Source: Metarhizobium sp964253915 (lineage in GTDB: Bacteria > Pseudomonadota > Alphaproteobacteria > Rhizobiales > Rhizobiaceae). From it: a stretch of 64,000 nucleotides of DNA. This document shows positions 46,902 through 54,971 of this stretch, one piece after another. How positions within the stretch are numbered: the stretch's first letter is position 1; each line of letters begins with the position of its first letter. Below the pieces are notes generated by a model. The model did no database searches. It saw only the letters and a list, made by a program, of their open reading frames with translations, and was not told where the DNA came from. The stretch covers positions 1 through 64,000 of the forward strand of contig NZ_CAXUSG020000006.1 in assembly GCF_964253915.1 (NCBI RefSeq), written 5' to 3'. Both the position numbers and the translations under genes were made by a program.

Positions 46902-48248
46902 TTATCGCCCGGCCGCATGTTTCATGACGGCACCCGCATCGTCCGTTCGGTCGAGCGCCCAGATGGCCGACAGCAGACGGTCGATGTCGAAGCTTCGACC
47001 GCGATACTGGCTCAGTGTCTTCAATTTGGCCTCCAGGTCGGCATCGCTCAAGGGATTGCCGAGGCTGCCGCGCGCCTTTTCCACGGTCACCGCCAGGTTT
47101 CCGGAGGCGAAGCCGATCTCGACGCGCGCCCCTTCGACATCGAAGGCGGGATCGTCGACAAAGGCAAGCTTTTCGCCCAGTGCCCGCACCGCAGGATCGG
47201 CAACGCTGTCATCGCTGAACTCCGGCAGGCCGGCCCGGCCGGTGAGCAGGGACACGGCAACCGCGTGCTGGGCACTCACCTGCGACAGGCGACCGGTCGC
47301 AACGCCGGGGCGGTCCGTGCGCTGGCGCAGCAGCGGATGGCCCGTCAGGGTGATCTTTTCGATGGCCCCGGCGTCGAAGCCGGGCTTGCCGCGCAAGGTC
47401 AGGCAGGCATCGATCACCGGATTGAGCACGACGCCGCAGGGATAGGGCTTGTAGGTGTTGGAGAGGATTTCCCACCGCGTCCCGAGGCCGTCGAGGAGAA
47501 CGGCAAGATCGGGTTTTTCCGCCGTGACCTCCAGGAATCCGCGCGGGCCTTCCAGCGGCAATGTCGGGCCGGAAAAACCGTCCGCGGCCAGCAGCGCTGA
47601 GAGCAAACCGTTGCGGGCGGCATTGCCGACGCTGATGCTTTTCGACATCGTTCCCAGCGTCTCCACCAGGCCGGAGGCCTGCGCCGAAGCATTACCGAGG
47701 GCGTCGAGAAACTGCCGCTCATCGAACCCGAGCAACTTACCGGCCGCGAAGGCGGCACCGAACGTGCCGCAGGTGGAGGTAATGTGCCAGCCGCGGCTGT
47801 AGTGGCTCGGCGAAACGGCGTTGCCGATACGGCATTCGATTTCCACCCCGAGAACGAAGGCTAGCAAAAGATCCTCGCCGCGCAGCGGACGGTTTTCCGC
47901 CAGCGCGAAAACGACCGGAGCGACCGGTGCCGTGGGGTGGATGATCGTCGGAATATGCGTATCGTCGAAATCGAAGACATTGGCGCTGGCGGCATTCAGG
48001 AACGACGCCCACAGCATATCCGGCCGCTCGTCGCGGCCGATCACGGTGGACGAAGACGGGCCGCTGAAGGCGGCAAGAACGCCGCAGGCCTTGTCGAGCG
48101 CCGGTTCGCCGCTGCCGGCAATGGCCGTTGCGAAAAAGTTGACCAGGCAGCGTTTCGCCGCGTGCCGTACCTCGGCAGGCAGCTGTTCCCAGGTCAGGCC
48201 CGCAGCGAAGGCCGCAAGCCTCCGGCTCGCTCCCGTTTCCGCCGCCAT
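46902..48248 (-). CDS. MmgE/PrpD-family protein
   Basis: 448 residues. The family includes 2-methylcitrate dehydratase and cis-aconitate decarboxylase. Visible segments are KRCLVNFFATAIAGSGEPAL, FDDTHIPTIIHPTAPVAPVV and YSRGWHITSTCGTFGAAFAA. The ATG at 48248 is chosen because it follows the preceding gene's stop at once. It would dehydrate or decarboxylate a branched di- or tricarboxylate, such as could result from ring cleavage of a substituted pyridine. This is inference from context; the exact substrate is unknown. Confidence 0.8.
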   Translation of the reverse strand: MAAETGASRRLAAFAAGLTWEQLPAEVRHAAKRCLVNFFATAIAGSGEPALDKACGVLAAFSGPSSSTVIGRDERPDMLWASFLNAASANVFDFDDTHIPTIIHPTAPVAPVVFALAENRPLRGEDLLLAFVLGVEIECRIGNAVSPSHYSRGWHITSTCGTFGAAFAAGKLLGFDERQFLDALGNASAQASGLVETLGTMSKSISVGNAARNGLLSALLAADGFSGPTLPLEGPRGFLEVTAEKPDLAVLLDGLGTRWEILSNTYKPYPCGVVLNPVIDACLTLRGKPGFDAGAIEKITLTGHPLLRQRTDRPGVATGRLSQVSAQHAVAVSLLTGRAGLPEFSDDSVADPAVRALGEKLAFVDDPAFDVEGARVEIGFASGNLAVTVEKARGSLGNPLSDADLEAKLKTLSQYRGRSFDIDRLLSAIWALDRTDDAGAVMKHAAGR

Positions 48249-48250
48249 GC

Positions 48251-49159
48251 TCACGCCTTGACGTCCTTGCCCCTGACTTCGGCGCCGGCCCATTGCTCGA
48301 CGGTGCGGATGACGGCGGTCATGTCGGCATCATGGCCGAATTCGCTCTTGGTGATCGAAAACAACTGACGGACGGCGCTCGCCACCATCATCGGCACGCC
48401 GAGACGCTCGCCTTCCTCGACGCACAGGCGGATATCCTTGGCGGACAGGCCGACGGCGAAGCCGAAATCGAAGGTGCCAGGCAGGACGAAACGCGGGATC
48501 TTGTCCACCGAGGCGCTGTTGCGGCCGCTGCCGGCGTTGAGCACGTCGATCATCGTTTCGGCGTCCAGCCCGGCCTTGGCGCCGAGCACCATGGCTTCGG
48601 AGGTGATGGCAAGGGCGGCTGCCGAGCAGATGTTGTTGATCAGCTTCATCGTCTGCGCCATGCCCGGCTCGGCGCCGACATAAAACACCTTGCCGAGGTT
48701 TTCGAGCACCGGCACGAGCAGGTCGAAGGCGCCACGGTCGCCGGAAGCCATCAGCGCCAGCGACCCCTTTTTCGCGCCGGCAACGCCGCCGCTCACCGGG
48801 CAATCGATCAGCTTGATATCCGTGCCTTGCAGTTTCGTCGCCACCTCCGCCTCGGCCTGCGGCCCGGTGGTCGACAGGTCGACGATGCGGCGGATTTTCG
48901 TGCCCGAGGACAGACCGTCGGCGCCGGTGCAGACGAGCTTGACGACGTCGGGCGTCGGCAGCGAGATCAGCACGGTCTCGGCCTCGGAGGCGATCGCGGC
49001 CGGCGAAGCGGCGGCACGCGCGCCCTTGGCGACGAGCGCCTGCAGGGCGGCTTCGCTGCGGTCGTAGATCACCAGTTCATAACCCGCATCGATGAGACGC
49101 GACGCCATCGGCGCGCCCATGTTGCCGAGACCGACGAAACCGAGAACCGTTTTAGACAT
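48251..49159 (-). CDS. Beta-hydroxyacid dehydrogenase (3-hydroxyisobutyrate/tartronate semialdehyde reductase family)
   Basis: 302 residues. The N-terminal NAD(P) fold is GFVGLGNMGAPMASRLIDAG. The substrate motif DCPVSGGVAGAKKGSLALM and the catalytic-Lys region GMAQTMKLINNICSAA are standard for the family. It would interconvert a beta-hydroxy acid and a semialdehyde. Relatives act on 3-hydroxyisobutyrate, tartronate semialdehyde and 2-(hydroxymethyl)glutarate, the last from nicotinate fermentation. It lies between the SDR and MmgE/PrpD genes of the leftward operon. Confidence 0.85.
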   Translation of the reverse strand: MSKTVLGFVGLGNMGAPMASRLIDAGYELVIYDRSEAALQALVAKGARAAASPAAIASEAETVLISLPTPDVVKLVCTGADGLSSGTKIRRIVDLSTTGPQAEAEVATKLQGTDIKLIDCPVSGGVAGAKKGSLALMASGDRGAFDLLVPVLENLGKVFYVGAEPGMAQTMKLINNICSAAALAITSEAMVLGAKAGLDAETMIDVLNAGSGRNSASVDKIPRFVLPGTFDFGFAVGLSAKDIRLCVEEGERLGVPMMVASAVRQLFSITKSEFGHDADMTAVIRTVEQWAGAEVRGKDVKA

Positions 49160-49204
49160 GATACCTCCAGGGCGCCTGCTGCGCCGTCTGCGTTCGAAAT
49201 GAAA

Positions 49205-49984
49205 TCAGGCGATGGACCAGCCGTTGTCGACCGGCAAAAGCGCGCCGTTGAGATCGCGGCTGTGCGGGCCGCAGAGAAAGGCGGCAAGCGCCGTGACCGT
49301 GTCCATGGAAATGAAGCGCCCGCCGGGCTGGCGGGTCGAGAGGAAATCGCGGGTGGCCTCCTCGACGGAGATGTTCTTCTCCGCCGCCATCGCCTCGATG
49401 CGGGCCTGCGCCGAGGGCGTGTGCATCAGGCCGGGGCAGATGGCGTTGCAGGTGATATCCTCCGAGGCCGTCTCCAGCGCCACCGTCCGCGTCATGCCGA
49501 CGATGGCATGTTTCGTCGTGACGTAGTCCAGCCGGCCGGGCAGGGCGATCAGGCTGTAGACGGAGGCGAGGTTGATGATCCGGCCCCAGCCTTTCTGCCG
49601 CATGCCAGGCAAGGCCAGCCGGATCGTGTGGAAAGCGGCGGAAAGGTTGACGGCAAGCGCCTGGCTCCAGTCCTCCGGCGGCAGCTGATCGACAGGCGCG
49701 AAGCGGCGAATGACGGCATTGTTGACGATGATATCGACCGTATCGAAGGTGCGGATGGCAGCGGCGTGCAGCGCTTCGATTTCCTGCTGGTTGCGCAGGT
49801 CGGCGCGCTTGTAGACGACGCAGCAGCCGTGTTTCGCCTCAAGCCGCGCGGCCACTTCCTCGCCGTCTTCCTGGGTATCGAGGCCGGTCAGCACGGTGTT
49901 GCAGCCTTCGGCGGCAAAACGTTCGGCGATGGCCAGTCCGAGCCCGGCCGTCGAGCCGGTGATCAGGGCAGTCTTTCCCTTCAT
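49205..49984 (-). CDS. SDR-family dehydrogenase
   Basis: About 259 residues of the classical short-chain dehydrogenase family, near 3-hydroxybutyrate dehydrogenase-like members. The cofactor motif is TGSTAGLGLAIAERFA. The catalytic set is complete: Ser in NLASVYSL and the YVTTK motif. A start at 49984 gives a 4-bp overlap with the lactonase gene upstream and is favoured over 50002. In Mesorhizobium an SDR oxidises pyridoxal to 4-pyridoxolactone, and a lactonase then opens it. The coupled SDR and lactonase here would fit such a pair, but specificity cannot be read. Confidence 0.83.
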   Translation of the reverse strand: MKGKTALITGSTAGLGLAIAERFAAEGCNTVLTGLDTQEDGEEVAARLEAKHGCCVVYKRADLRNQQEIEALHAAAIRTFDTVDIIVNNAVIRRFAPVDQLPPEDWSQALAVNLSAAFHTIRLALPGMRQKGWGRIINLASVYSLIALPGRLDYVTTKHAIVGMTRTVALETASEDITCNAICPGLMHTPSAQARIEAMAAEKNISVEEATRDFLSTRQPGGRFISMDTVTALAAFLCGPHSRDLNGALLPVDNGWSIA

Positions 49985-50817
49985 GGCAGCAGATCTCTCC
50001 ATGGTTTGATCGGCGGTTCGTCGAGCCTGACGGCGATGCCCTCCAGCTCCGGGCTCGGCGGCCGATACACCTTCATCACCAGCGGATCGTGCCCCGGCAC
50101 GACATGGTCTTCATCCTCGGCCAGCGCCTTGACGGTGCGAAACCCCTCCAGCATGTCGCCGAGACTATGCAGGATCGGGAAGGACCGGCCGCTCGAAAAA
50201 TTGTCGTAGAAATGCGAGGCATCGGAGGCGATGACCACCCAGCCGCGCTTCGTCCAGACGCGCACCACCTGCAGGCCGGCGGTGTGGCCGCCGGTGCGAT
50301 GCAGCGTCAGGCCGGGTACGATTTCGGTGGTGCCGTCATGGAACGCCACGCGCCCATGATAGACGCAGCGCACGAAGCGCGTGACGTCCTCGACGGAATA
50401 AGGCGCGCGTAGCGGCTGATGGCACATGCAGCGCCCGGTGGCATAAGCCACCTCCGCATCCTGCACATGGAACCGCGCCTTCGGAAAGCTGTCGAGCGTG
50501 CCGGCATGGTCGTAATGCAGATGGGTAAGGATCACCTGATCGACATCGGCAGCAGCGATGCCGAGATGGGATAGCGCCTCTGACGGCATGCGCAAAAGGG
50601 TGCGACCGCGTGCTTTTGCCGCCTCTTCATCGAAGCCGGTATCGATGACGAAAACGCAGTCTGAGCGCCGCGCCACCCAGACGTAATAGTCGAGATCCGC
50701 ACCGCTTTCATGGCTGTCGCCACCAAGATAATTGTCGGAGAGATGGCGGCCGGAATGATTGGCGTAGCGAATGGCGTACAACTCAAATGGTTCTATCGAC
50801 ACGTTTTTCCGCCCCAT
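49981..50817 (-). CDS. Metallo-beta-lactamase-fold lactonase
   Basis: 278 residues. All seven dizinc ligands of the fold are present: His99, His101, Asp103 and His104 in THLHYDH, His178 in GGHTAGL, Asp199 in ASDASH and His243 in PGHDPL. The protein belongs with AHL-lactonase/4-pyridoxolactonase-type lactone hydrolases rather than true beta-lactamases. It is the first gene of the leftward operon, coupled to the SDR gene. Hydrolysis of a pyridoxolactone-like ring would suit the neighbouring aminotransferase. A quorum-signal lactonase is the main alternative. Confidence 0.78.
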   Translation of the reverse strand: MGRKNVSIEPFELYAIRYANHSGRHLSDNYLGGDSHESGADLDYYVWVARRSDCVFVIDTGFDEEAAKARGRTLLRMPSEALSHLGIAAADVDQVILTHLHYDHAGTLDSFPKARFHVQDAEVAYATGRCMCHQPLRAPYSVEDVTRFVRCVYHGRVAFHDGTTEIVPGLTLHRTGGHTAGLQVVRVWTKRGWVVIASDASHFYDNFSSGRSFPILHSLGDMLEGFRTVKALAEDEDHVVPGHDPLVMKVYRPPSPELEGIAVRLDEPPIKPWRDLLP

Positions 50818-50908
50818 CGCCAGCTGCAGTTTTCGACCGCTGCGGCATTGATGTTCGATTCCGCCGCCGCTGTCGAGACCGCGCCTTCGCCTGCCCCGTT
50901 TTTATATT

Positions 50909-50961
50909 ATTGTAATCCTGTCATACAATCTCTTGACGGTCAATATCGTGGCCGTTATGGT
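50909..50961 (+). promoter_or_regulatory. Promoter and operator-like repeats of the rightward catabolic operon
   Basis: TTGACG (50933-50938) and TATGGT (50956-50961), 17 bp apart, look like a sigma-70 promoter reading toward the PcaC-like gene. Just upstream, ATTGTA (50909-50914) and TACAAT (50924-50929) form an inverted repeat. The -35 box sits in TTGACGGTCAA (50933-50943), another small inverted repeat. Either could bind the cluster's GntR protein. The divergent leftward promoter must share this 223-bp gap. Confidence 0.5.
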
Positions 50962-51040
50962 CCAGGCATCAACGGCGAAGGGTGGCAGCTGCCTGCAAAC
51001 CGGGCGCCCGGCGACAACAAATAAGAAATGGGGGACATAG

Positions 51041-51433
51041 ATGACGACTCGCCCCGAGTTCCAGACGGAGCTCTTTGAAAAAGGCCTGAAAGTGCGGCGG
51101 GAGGTTCTTGGCGACGCCTATGTCGACCGCTCCCTCAATTCCGTCGACGACCTGACGGCGCCGCTGCAGAAACTGGTGACGGAATGGTGCTGGGGCGAGA
51201 TCTGGAATCGCCCGGGGCTGGAGCGCAAGACGCGCAGTTTCCTCAACCTCGCCATGCTGACCGCGCTCAATCGCCCGCACGAAATCAAGATCCACGTCCG
51301 CGGCGCGCTGAACAACGGCGTCACCAAGGAAGAGATCGTCGAAGTCATCCTGCAGGCCGCCATCTATTGCGGCGTGCCGGCCGCGCTCGACTGCATGCGC
51401 GTCGCCGCAGAAGTGATCCGGGAGCAAGAATAG
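51041..51433 (+). CDS. Carboxymuconolactone decarboxylase-family protein (PcaC-like)
   Basis: 130 residues. The PcaC core is present: WCWGEIWNRPGLERKTRSF, then TALNRPHEIKIHVRGALNNG and EVILQAAIYCGVPAAL. It resembles the true pcaC at 28224 but is not in a protocatechuate operon. As first gene of the cluster with the HpaB-type monooxygenase and the NicX-type dioxygenase, it may decarboxylate a related carboxylated intermediate. The start follows GGGGGAC. It has no CxxC pair, so AhpD-like peroxidase chemistry is unlikely. Confidence 0.8.
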   Translation: MTTRPEFQTELFEKGLKVRREVLGDAYVDRSLNSVDDLTAPLQKLVTEWCWGEIWNRPGLERKTRSFLNLAMLTALNRPHEIKIHVRGALNNGVTKEEIVEVILQAAIYCGVPAALDCMRVAAEVIREQE

Positions 51434-51503
51434 CCGAACATTTCCGCCTGACGGCGCCTCACATATCTGCCTTATCTTAAAATATCCGAAGGGGAACACG
51501 CGT

Positions 51504-52991
51504 ATGACAAACACGCAAAGGCAATTCAAATCGGCGACGGAGCACCGTCTGAAGACGGGTGCCGAATTCAAGGAGTCGCTGATCGACGGCCGCCAGATCT
51601 GGGTTGGCGGCAAGCAGATCGAAAAAGTGACGGACGAGCCGGCGCTCGCCGCCGGTGTCGATCTCCTCGCATCGATGTTCGACGACCAGTTCACCGACGA
51701 GCACGCCGAAGCCACGACCTATTACGACGAAGCGGCCAAGGCCGTCGTCAGCCGCGCCTGGCAGATCCCGCGCACCAAGGAAGAGCTGGTGGATCGCCGC
51801 AAGATGATCGAATACACCAGCCTGAAGACCGGCGGCACCTTCGGCCGCCCACCGGATCTGGCGCCGGCCATCGCCGTCGGCCTCTATGCCCACCTGCCGA
51901 CCTTCAAGCGCAAGAAGTCGCTGATCGACGGCATCGATCCGGATTTCGCCGAAAACATCGAGCGTTACGTCGAATACGGCCGCGACAACAACCTGACGGC
52001 CTCCGAAAGCCTTGCCGGCCCGCAGTCCGACCGCTCTTCACCGAAGGCTTCGGAAGCCTCGCTTCTCAAGGTCAAGAGCGTCGAGAAGGACGGCATCCGC
52101 ATCTACGGCGCCAAGACGGTCGGTTCGATCGCGGCGCAGGCCAAGGAAATCTTCTTCACCAACCTCGGCGGCATCCAGGAAACACCGGCGGATGCCTGCA
52201 TCTGGGGTTCGATCCCGGTCAATTCCGACGGCATCAAGCTGATCTCTCGCGAGATGGTGTCGCAGCCAGGTTCGGAAAAATTCGACCATCCTATCGCCTC
52301 GATGGGCGAAGAGGCCGACCAGTTCATCATCTTCGACAACGTCTTCGTTCCGAAGGACCGCATCTTCAACCTCGGCGATCCGACGGCGATGCAGTATTAC
52401 GGCCCGGTCTGCATTTTCGCGCACTGGCACGTTTTGACGCGCCTTGCCGTCAAGGCGGAACTGTTCGTCGGCGCCGGCCAGCTGGTGCTCGACTATCTCG
52501 GCACCGGCAAGATCCCGGCCGTGCAGCTGATGCTCGGCGAACTGATCGAATACCAGCAGGCGCTGCGCGCCTTCGTGCTGGCGGCGGAAGCGCTTGCCAA
52601 GCCGACCGAAGGCGGCGTGATGGCGCCCGATGCCGGCATGCTGACGGCAGGCCGCCTCTACTCGATCCAGCATTATCCGCGCATCATCCACATCCTGCAG
52701 GAAATGTGCGGCCAGGGCCTCGTCATGCGCTTCGGCAAGAAGGCATACGATAATCCGGAGATCGGCCACTACCTGCACGACCTGCTGCCCGGCCACGGCG
52801 TTTCCGCCATGGTCAAGGAACAGCTGATGAACTTCATCTGGGACATGACGTCAGGCGCGCTTGCCGGCCGTGTCGCCCTGTTTGAAAACGTCAATGCCAG
52901 CCCGGCCCCGCGCCTGCGCGCCCGTCTCTACGAAGAGATCAAGCGCAACGAGTTCACCGGCCAGGTCAAGAAGCTCGCCGGCATCGAATAA
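51504..52991 (+). CDS. HpaB-type FADH2-dependent monooxygenase, large component
   Basis: 495 residues of the 4-hydroxyphenylacetate 3-hydroxylase family, with an acyl-CoA-dehydrogenase-like fold. Representative segments are ERYVEYGRDNNLTASESLAG, DQFIIFDNVFVPKDRIFNLG, YYGPVCIFAHWHVLTRLAVK and IHILQEMCGQGLVMRFGKKA read in part. Such enzymes add an OH to a phenol-like ring using FADH2 from a separate reductase; a flavin reductase gene lies 3.3 kb downstream in the same operon. Hydroxylation of a hydroxypyridine would produce a substrate for the NicX-type dioxygenase. Dehydratase/isomerase relatives need an iron-sulfur cluster, and I see no matching cysteine set. Confidence 0.82.
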   Translation: MTNTQRQFKSATEHRLKTGAEFKESLIDGRQIWVGGKQIEKVTDEPALAAGVDLLASMFDDQFTDEHAEATTYYDEAAKAVVSRAWQIPRTKEELVDRRKMIEYTSLKTGGTFGRPPDLAPAIAVGLYAHLPTFKRKKSLIDGIDPDFAENIERYVEYGRDNNLTASESLAGPQSDRSSPKASEASLLKVKSVEKDGIRIYGAKTVGSIAAQAKEIFFTNLGGIQETPADACIWGSIPVNSDGIKLISREMVSQPGSEKFDHPIASMGEEADQFIIFDNVFVPKDRIFNLGDPTAMQYYGPVCIFAHWHVLTRLAVKAELFVGAGQLVLDYLGTGKIPAVQLMLGELIEYQQALRAFVLAAEALAKPTEGGVMAPDAGMLTAGRLYSIQHYPRIIHILQEMCGQGLVMRFGKKAYDNPEIGHYLHDLLPGHGVSAMVKEQLMNFIWDMTSGALAGRVALFENVNASPAPRLRARLYEEIKRNEFTGQVKKLAGIE

Positions 52992-53106
52992 GCCGGCCTT
53001 CATCGGCAAGGCGGGCGCCCCTCAGGGCGCCTGCCGACATCCTGAATCTGGCCGTCTCGCCCCGGATCGGGGCAGGCGCCGCCAGCTATTGCTGGGGACA
53101 TCTCCC

Positions 53107-53511
53107 ATGGCCGATATCCAATCCACCCTCGATGCCTTTTATATGGCCTACGCCGAGCGCGATGCGGCCAAGGCAGGCGCGCTCTATCCGGACGACGGCT
53201 GGCACGAGGAAGTCGCGATGAGCAAACGCAGGACGGGACGGGACGCGGTGGTCGAAGGCCTCGCCGGTTTCTTCCGCATGCTGCCGGACGTCACCTGGAG
53301 CGAAGAACAGCGCATTCTTTCCGGCCAGCAGGCGGCTGTGCTCTACACGATGTGCGGCACCTTTACGCCACGCCCGAAAGAGGGCGCGGAAGCGCCGCAG
53401 CCGAAGACCGTGGTGCTAAAAGGCTTGCATCTCTTCGAATTTTCCGATGACGGCTTGATCGGCACCAAGGATCTCTGGAACCTCGACAGCTTCAAACAAC
53501 AGATTGCGTGA
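53107..53511 (+). CDS. NTF2-like/SnoaL-like protein
   Basis: 134 residues with the cone-shaped NTF2 fold pattern: IQSTLDAFYMAYAERDAAKA at the start, then LYPDDGWHEEVAMSKRRTGR, and KGLHLFEFSDDGLIGTKDLW at the end. Members act as small isomerases, cyclases or hydrolases, or only bind ligands, so no function can be assigned. It lies 115 nt after the monooxygenase gene and 6 nt before the amidase gene, clearly in the operon. A role in handling an unstable ring-opened product is one guess. Confidence 0.72.
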   Translation: MADIQSTLDAFYMAYAERDAAKAGALYPDDGWHEEVAMSKRRTGRDAVVEGLAGFFRMLPDVTWSEEQRILSGQQAAVLYTMCGTFTPRPKEGAEAPQPKTVVLKGLHLFEFSDDGLIGTKDLWNLDSFKQQIA

Positions 53512-53517
53512 CGAACG

Positions 53518-54960
53518 ATGGCCGCTTTCGATTTCACCCGATACGACGCGCTGGGACTGGCCGGGCTGATCCGCCGGAAGGAGATTTCGGCGGAAGAGCT
53601 GCTCGATGCAACGATCGCGCGGATCGAGGCGCTGAACCCGAAGCTCAATGCCGTCGTGCACGCGCATTTCGACCTCGCCCGCAAGGCGATTGCCGACGGC
53701 CTGCCGGACGGTGCCTTCACCGGCGTGCCGTTCCTGATCAAGAATACCGGTTTCGAGGTGGACGGCATGATCCTCTCCACCGGCTCGGAACTACACCGGA
53801 ACACGATATCCAGGCGCGACGGAACGCTGGCGGCGCGCTACAAGGCCGGCGGCCTCGTCATCCTCGGCAAGTCCAATACGCCGGAATTCGCCCTCAGCTT
53901 CACCACCGAATCCGATGCTTTCGGGCCGGTGCATAACCCATGGGACTTGACGCGCACGGCCGGCGGTTCTTCCGGCGGCTCGACGGCGGCCGTTGCGGCC
54001 GGCCTCGTTCCTTTCGCCAACAGTTCCGATGGCGCCGGCTCGACGCGCCTGCCGGCATCCCATTGCGGCCTGTTCGGATTCAAGCCGACCCGCATGCGCA
54101 ATCCGCTCGGCCCCATCGCCGTCGAGGCCATTGCCGGCATGTCGACACCGCACGCGGTCTCCTGGTCGGTCCGCGACAACGCCGCCCTTCTGGACGTTTC
54201 GGCCGGCGCCGATATCGGCGATCCCTATGCCGCACCGGCGGAGGAGGGCACCTACCTCGCCAGCCTCGCCACCCCGCCAAAAGGCCTGCGCATCGGCATG
54301 ACGCTGACGGCGCCGACCGGAACAGCGATCGATCCACAAGTGCTGGCAGCGGTTCGCGACAAAGCGAAAAAGCTGGAAGACCTCGGCCATCATGTCGAGG
54401 ACGTGGCCGATGCCGGTTATGACGGCCATGCGCTGATGAAAGCCTGGCGGATCATCGCGGGCGTCAGTGCCGCGACCGGCGTCAGCTTCAGCCAGCAGCC
54501 GGGTGGGCCGGATCCGATCGAGAAGATCGAACCGGTCAACCAGGAATGGGTGCGCGAAGGCCGTGCCCGCTCCGGCATCGAATATATGTGGGCAATCAAC
54601 CAGCTGCATGCGACGGCACGCGCGCTCGGCCGCTTCTTTGCCCGCTACGACATCCTGCTCAGCCCCGTCGCCGACACGCCGGCGCCAAAACTCGGCGAAC
54701 TGGCCGGCCGCGGCAGGGGCCTTGACGAATTCTTCGCCCGCTTCTGGAGCCATGGCCCGTTTACCGCCGTCTTCAACGCGTCGGGTTGCCCGGCAATGAG
54801 CGTGCCGCTCGCCATGAGCGATGACGGCCTGCCGATCGGCATCCATTTCGGCGCGGCATTCGGGCGGGATGCGTTGCTGTTTTCGCTGGCGGCGCAGCTT
54901 GAACAGGCATTTCCGTGGTTCGACCGCCGCCCGTCGGCGCCGTTCGGCCACGTAGCATAA
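53518..54960 (+). CDS. Amidase signature-family hydrolase (first of two)
   Basis: 480 residues. The Ser-cisSer-Lys triad is visible: Lys in GVPFLIKNTG, Ser in GGSSGGSTAAVAAG and Ser in DGAGSTRLPAS. It hydrolyses a C-N amide bond. The next gene encodes a second amidase starting 11 nt later, and a flavin reductase and a ring-cleaving dioxygenase follow. N-formylmaleamate- or maleamate-type amides, the expected products of pyridine ring cleavage, are plausible substrates. The known NicF and NicD enzymes belong to other families, so this would be a replacement. Confidence 0.87.
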   Translation: MAAFDFTRYDALGLAGLIRRKEISAEELLDATIARIEALNPKLNAVVHAHFDLARKAIADGLPDGAFTGVPFLIKNTGFEVDGMILSTGSELHRNTISRRDGTLAARYKAGGLVILGKSNTPEFALSFTTESDAFGPVHNPWDLTRTAGGSSGGSTAAVAAGLVPFANSSDGAGSTRLPASHCGLFGFKPTRMRNPLGPIAVEAIAGMSTPHAVSWSVRDNAALLDVSAGADIGDPYAAPAEEGTYLASLATPPKGLRIGMTLTAPTGTAIDPQVLAAVRDKAKKLEDLGHHVEDVADAGYDGHALMKAWRIIAGVSAATGVSFSQQPGGPDPIEKIEPVNQEWVREGRARSGIEYMWAINQLHATARALGRFFARYDILLSPVADTPAPKLGELAGRGRGLDEFFARFWSHGPFTAVFNASGCPAMSVPLAMSDDGLPIGIHFGAAFGRDALLFSLAAQLEQAFPWFDRRPSAPFGHVA

Positions 54961-54971
54961 GGAGGCGGACC

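Noticed and set aside
49981..50817. Naming the lactonase 4-pyridoxolactonase
   Set aside because: The zinc ligands fit the fold in general, but the rest of the sequence did not look close to the known enzyme.
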